Assembly: GCF_014643375.1 (NCBI RefSeq)
Contig: NZ_BMJJ01000002.1
Span: 496,345-560,344 of the forward strand
Direction of reading: 5' to 3'
Source: Aureimonas glaciei
GTDB lineage: Bacteria > Pseudomonadota > Alphaproteobacteria > Rhizobiales > Rhizobiaceae
DNA length: 64,000 bases
Below the pieces are notes generated by a model. It did no database searches. It had not been told where the DNA came from and saw only the letters and a program-made list of their open reading frames with translations. Below are positions 60,738-64,000 of this stretch, piece after piece (position 1 is the first letter of the stretch; the number at the start of each line of letters is the position of its first letter). The position numbers were made by a program, and so were the translations under genes.

Positions 60738-63125
60738 ATGATGAATGTCTGGGCGGGCGAAGTGGGGGTGGGTCTGCCGTCTCAGGCACTCAGGGCGACG
60801 TCCACGGTCGTGCGCGGTGGGCAGGCACGCCTGTTCCAGCTGGTCGAGGGCGACCGGATGAGTATCAGCGATCCGGAAGGGCGTCAGCCGGCCTATCTCT
60901 ACGTGCTGCAGCCGGAAAGTCCGTTGCGCGGCCTGCCGGAGCGGCCGGCGCCGGGCCTCGTCGCTGCGCTGGCCGACTGTCCCGGCGCCGAGCCTGCGCT
61001 CGCCGCGCGCTATGCCTCGGTCGCCCGGGGCGTGAGCCTGTTCCCCGCCCACGCCCCCGCCGGGATTTCGTTGACTCTCGAAGCCCTGGCGCCCGTCCTT
61101 TGCCTTCTCGCCGCGCCGGGCGCGGCCATGGCCCCGGAGGCGCAGGACACGCCGACCGACATTCTCGTTTGCGTCGCCCCGGCCGAACCGCGCGACGGCG
61201 AGGTGCCGCCGCCGCTCGCGCCGGACATGGTTCTCGACCACCGCATCAAGGCCGCCACCGCCTCGGCCTACACCGTGAAGGCCGGCGACTACATCCAGAT
61301 CATCGACGTCGATGGCCGCCAGTGCTCCGATTTCCTCGCCTTCGACGCGAACGCGCTGGCGCGGGGCGAGGAATACGATCTCGACCCGACGACGACGCGA
61401 ACCCTGATGGGGTCGAGCTTCTCCGGCCCGGGCCTGCATTCCAAATATTTCGATTCCCGCATGCAGCCGCTGGTCGAGGTGATCCAGGACACGGTCGGCC
61501 GGCACGACACGTTTCTCCTCGCCTGCACCGCGAAATACTACGAGGACATGGGCTATCCCGGCCATTCCAACTGCACCGAGAATTTCAACCGCGTGCTGGC
61601 GAAGCATGGCGTCGCCGAGCGCAAGGGCTGGCCGGCGATCAACTTCTTCTACAACACCATCGTCGGCGCGGACGACCGGATCTCGATGGACGAGCCCTGG
61701 TCGCGCCCCGGCGACTACGTGCTGCTGCGGGCGCTGACCGATCTGGTCTGCGCCTCGTCCTCCTGCGCCGACGACATCGACCCGGCCAATGCCTGGGACC
61801 CGACCGACATCCATGTCCGCGTCTATGACGGCGCCCTGTGCCACTTCGCAAAAGGAAACGCCCACCGCATGACCAGGGATGCCGAACCGCGCCTCAGCCG
61901 CGAGAGCGGCTTCCACCCGCGCACCGCCGCGCTGACCCGCAAATTCACCGACTATCGCGGCTTCTGGCTGGCCGACTGCTATGCCGGCTCTGGCCCGATC
62001 GAGGAATACTGGGCCTGCCGCGAGCGCGCCGTCGTCATCGATCTCTCGGCCTTGCGAAAATTCGAGGTCACCGGCCCCGATGTCGAGGATCTCCTGCAGC
62101 TGGCCGTGCCGCGCAATGTCCGCAAACTCGCCCAGGGGCAGGTCGTCTACACCGCCTTCTGCTACGAGCACGGCGGCATGCTCGACGACGGCACGATCTT
62201 TCGGCTGGGCTCGCACAATTTCCGCGTCGTCTGCGGCGACGACGCGACTGGCGTCTGGCTGCGCGAGCTCGCCGAGACGCATGGGCTGAAGGCTTGGGTA
62301 AGAAACTCCAGCGACCAGCTGCACAATCTCGCCGTCCAGGGACCGAAGTCGCGTGACATACTGGCGAGTATCGTCGTGACATCGCCGGCCCATGCGACGC
62401 TCGCCGAGCTGAGATGGTTCCGCTTCACCATCGGCCGCATCGCCGGCCTGCCCGTTGTCGTCTCGCGCACCGGCTATACCGGCGAGCTCGGCTACGAGGT
62501 CTGGTGCCACCCCAACGACGCACCAGCGGTCTGGGACGCGATCATGGCGGCCGGCGCGCCTGATGGCCTGACGCCAATGGGCCTTCTCGCCCTCGACATG
62601 GTCCGCATCGAGGCCGGGCTCGTCTTCGCCGGCTTCGACTTCTCCGACGACACCGACCCGTTCGAGGCCGGCATCGGCTTCACCGTTCCGAAGGAGAAGC
62701 CCGACCCTTACGTCGGCGACGCCGCGATCGCACGGCGACGCGCCCATCCCCACCGCCAGCTCGTCGGCCTCGACATCGCCGGCAACGAGCCGATCGGCCA
62801 TGGCGACGGCATCTTTGTCGGCCGGGCGCAGGTCGGCGTGGTCACCTCGGCGACGCGGTCGCCGATCCTCGGCAAGACCATCGCCCTGGCGCGGCTCGAC
62901 GTCTCCTTGGCCGCGCCCGGCACGCGCGTCGAGATCGGCAAGCTCGACGGCCAGCAGAAGCGCATCACCGCGACCGTCGTGCGGTTCCCGCATTACGATC
63001 CGGACAAGACGCGGGTTCGGGCGGAGGCGCCAGCGGCGTTGGCAGAGGCGGGCATGGCTGCTGCAACCGAAGCTGCATCCGTCCTGGCGGACGATCCGCG
63101 CGGTGCGGCAAACCGCTCTGGCTGA
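60738..63125 (+). CDS. tdm: Trimethylamine N-oxide demethylase
   Basis: Converts TMAO to dimethylamine and formaldehyde. The 795-residue fusion has an N-terminal DUF1989-type domain (about residues 170-330), with conserved Cys in RQCSDFLAFD, LLACTAKYYED, GHSNCTENF and DLVCASSSCADD that can hold zinc. A C-terminal GcvT-like folate-binding domain follows (about 375-770: GPIEEYWACRERAVVIDLSA, SRTGYTGELGYEVW). This domain order and length are those of Tdm. It follows tmm after a repeat block. Downstream one-carbon genes other than the GcvT paralog are not in the window. Confidence 0.93.
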   Translation: MMNVWAGEVGVGLPSQALRATSTVVRGGQARLFQLVEGDRMSISDPEGRQPAYLYVLQPESPLRGLPERPAPGLVAALADCPGAEPALAARYASVARGVSLFPAHAPAGISLTLEALAPVLCLLAAPGAAMAPEAQDTPTDILVCVAPAEPRDGEVPPPLAPDMVLDHRIKAATASAYTVKAGDYIQIIDVDGRQCSDFLAFDANALARGEEYDLDPTTTRTLMGSSFSGPGLHSKYFDSRMQPLVEVIQDTVGRHDTFLLACTAKYYEDMGYPGHSNCTENFNRVLAKHGVAERKGWPAINFFYNTIVGADDRISMDEPWSRPGDYVLLRALTDLVCASSSCADDIDPANAWDPTDIHVRVYDGALCHFAKGNAHRMTRDAEPRLSRESGFHPRTAALTRKFTDYRGFWLADCYAGSGPIEEYWACRERAVVIDLSALRKFEVTGPDVEDLLQLAVPRNVRKLAQGQVVYTAFCYEHGGMLDDGTIFRLGSHNFRVVCGDDATGVWLRELAETHGLKAWVRNSSDQLHNLAVQGPKSRDILASIVVTSPAHATLAELRWFRFTIGRIAGLPVVVSRTGYTGELGYEVWCHPNDAPAVWDAIMAAGAPDGLTPMGLLALDMVRIEAGLVFAGFDFSDDTDPFEAGIGFTVPKEKPDPYVGDAAIARRRAHPHRQLVGLDIAGNEPIGHGDGIFVGRAQVGVVTSATRSPILGKTIALARLDVSLAAPGTRVEIGKLDGQQKRITATVVRFPHYDPDKTRVRAEAPAALAEAGMAAATEAASVLADDPRGAANRSG

Positions 63126-63233
63126 TGCGCCCGGGCTGCATGAGCCGGCATCTTCACAAGGCATGAGAAATCGCCGACGTCAGTCTCGCTGAAGACAGGG
63201 TTCTCTCCGGAACCTGCCGGGGGCGAAGCGGGA

Positions 63234-63608
63234 TCAGTCGCCGATGTCGAAGCGCGCGACCTTGCCCTGCTCGAAACGGAAGATATGGGCGACTGTCCGG
63301 TCCGTCAGCCCGTGGAACTGGCCTTCCAGCGGATTGCCGTCGAGGTCGCGGATGGACTGAAGGACATCGACCACGATTGTGCCATCGTCGGCCCTGGCGA
63401 TTTTCTGTGGCTCGACATGCGGGCTGACGAGTGCCCACTGCCGCGTCCAGTAGTCCCTGAGTGCCGCGTGGCCGTGGACATGGCCGCCGTCCATGCCGTT
63501 GGCCCAGGCGACGTCGTCACCGAGGACGGCAAGAACAGCGTCGATGTCCCGGGCATTGAAGCGCTCGTAGATGTGTCGAACGAGCGCGAGGGCGGTCTCC
63601 ATTTTCAT
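63234..63608 (-). CDS. SnoaL-like/NTF2-fold protein
   Basis: A 124-residue cone-fold protein of the SnoaL/NTF2-like family. It opens with the typical helix HIYERFNARDIDAVLAVLGDD and ends in FRFEQGKVARFDIGD. Some members are isomerases or hydrolases; many have unknown ligands. The start is ATG 63608 with AAGGACG upstream. It is divergent from a MarR gene (63716) that may regulate it. Confidence 0.85.
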   Translation of the reverse strand: MKMETALALVRHIYERFNARDIDAVLAVLGDDVAWANGMDGGHVHGHAALRDYWTRQWALVSPHVEPQKIARADDGTIVVDVLQSIRDLDGNPLEGQFHGLTDRTVAHIFRFEQGKVARFDIGD

Positions 63609-63677
63609 CGTCCTTCTGCACCTTGTCTGAACCTCGGACGCCGGCATTGCCGCAGTCCCGCATCCCTTGTATTGTCA

Positions 63678-63702
63678 CCTATGTATCAATATAGGAACCT
63701 AT
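63678..63702. promoter_or_regulatory. MarR operator candidate
   Basis: CCTAT (63678-63682), ATAGG (63691-63695) and CCTAT (63698-63702) are three matching half-sites forming two overlapping inverted repeats. They sit 14 bases upstream of the regulator's ATG, ideal for autorepression and control of the divergent SnoaL-like gene. Confidence 0.5.
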
Positions 63703-63715
63703 GCAAGAGGTTTGG

Positions 63716-64000
63716 ATGGATCGCGACGTATTGTCGACACCTGGGCACCTGATTAGCCTTGCCGCCCGCAGTTTCGCGCGGCTCAGCGAGATGAGGCTGA
63801 AGCCGCTCGGCTTCGGCATCGGCTATCTGCCAGCGCTGATGGCACTGAGGGATGGCCGGGCGACGTCGCAGCGCGACCTTGCCCGGATCGTCCGGATCGA
63901 GCAGCCGTCGATGGCGCAGATGATGGTGCGCATGGAGAGGGACGGGCTGATCCGCCGCGACCCCGATCCCGCCGACGGCCGCAGCAGCCGCATCGCCCTG
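63716..64000 (+). CDS. MarR-family regulator (partial, runs off window)
   Basis: The first 95 residues of a MarR-type regulator are present. They contain the winged-helix segment RATSQRDLARIVRIEQPSMAQ, followed by RRDPDPADGRSSRIAL leading into the wing. ATG 63716 is preferred: AAGAGG lies five bases upstream, whereas the ATG at 63701 overlaps the operator-like palindrome. The C-terminal dimerization half lies beyond the window. Confidence 0.85.
   Translation, partial: MDRDVLSTPGHLISLAARSFARLSEMRLKPLGFGIGYLPALMALRDGRATSQRDLARIVRIEQPSMAQMMVRMERDGLIRRDPDPADGRSSRIAL

Noticed and set aside
60546-63164. 872-codon minus-strand open frame
   Set aside because: It is antisense to tdm; composition typical of shadow translation.

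Overview
The window is high-GC (roughly 65-70%) alphaproteobacterial chromosome, most likely from the Hyphomicrobiales (Rhizobiales). The evidence is a C4-type 5-aminolevulinate synthase (hemA), the rhizobial inositol gene set iolCDEB with a divergent iolG and an iolR/iolY-like pair, a BigR regulator, a DUF6481 protein, and several Rhizobiales-type palindromic intergenic elements. A family such as Aurantimonadaceae or Rhizobiaceae is plausible, but I cannot fix the genus by reading. No rRNA, tRNA, CRISPR array, prophage or insertion sequence was found.

Layout. 0.1-3 kb: mscL, then an overlapping aminotransferase and AbrB-type membrane protein. 3-7.4 kb: hemA, galE, an SDR sugar reductase coupled to a small charged protein, and a divergent sugar-phosphate transferase that starts a lipid-linked glycan. 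7.5-12 kb: a COG4091/SAF-domain dehydrogenase, then a minus-strand operon of a MarR regulator, a 7TM histidine kinase and a stand-alone receiver. 12.5-16.6 kb: a four-gene ABC importer with overlapping genes. 16.8-21.2 kb: DUF6481, a DbpA-like DEAD-box helicase, two tiny coupled membrane proteins and prfC. 21.4-23.7 kb: a phospholipid mini-cluster (CdsA-like, PlsC-like, CDP-alcohol phosphatidyltransferase with a variant motif). 24-30 kb: a LysR gene divergent from an Asp-nucleophile hydrolase and a PNPOx-like protein, then an aminotransferase-agmatinase pair and marC.

30-42.5 kb is the most signal-rich part. A membrane GGDEF-EAL protein is divergent from a PhcB-like methyltransferase across an AT-rich gap carrying a nested inverted repeat. 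A glutathione-dependent formaldehyde oxidation pair (frmA-fghA) follows. Then comes a locus with a Slam-like TPR/beta-barrel outer-membrane protein, a secreted FecR protein with a TbpB-like C-terminus, and a CHASE2 adenylate cyclase.

42.5-57 kb holds a GST/MarR/VOC group, the inositol catabolic cluster, and an inserted bigR-pmpA-pmpB sulfur module. 57-63 kb encodes trimethylamine oxidation: tmm (TMA to TMAO) and tdm (TMAO to dimethylamine plus formaldehyde), with a free-standing GcvT paralog. The two genes are separated by a dense block of palindromic repeats. Formaldehyde released by Tdm could be handled by frmA-fghA 25 kb away, which is inference. The window ends inside a MarR-family gene with an operator-like palindrome at its start.
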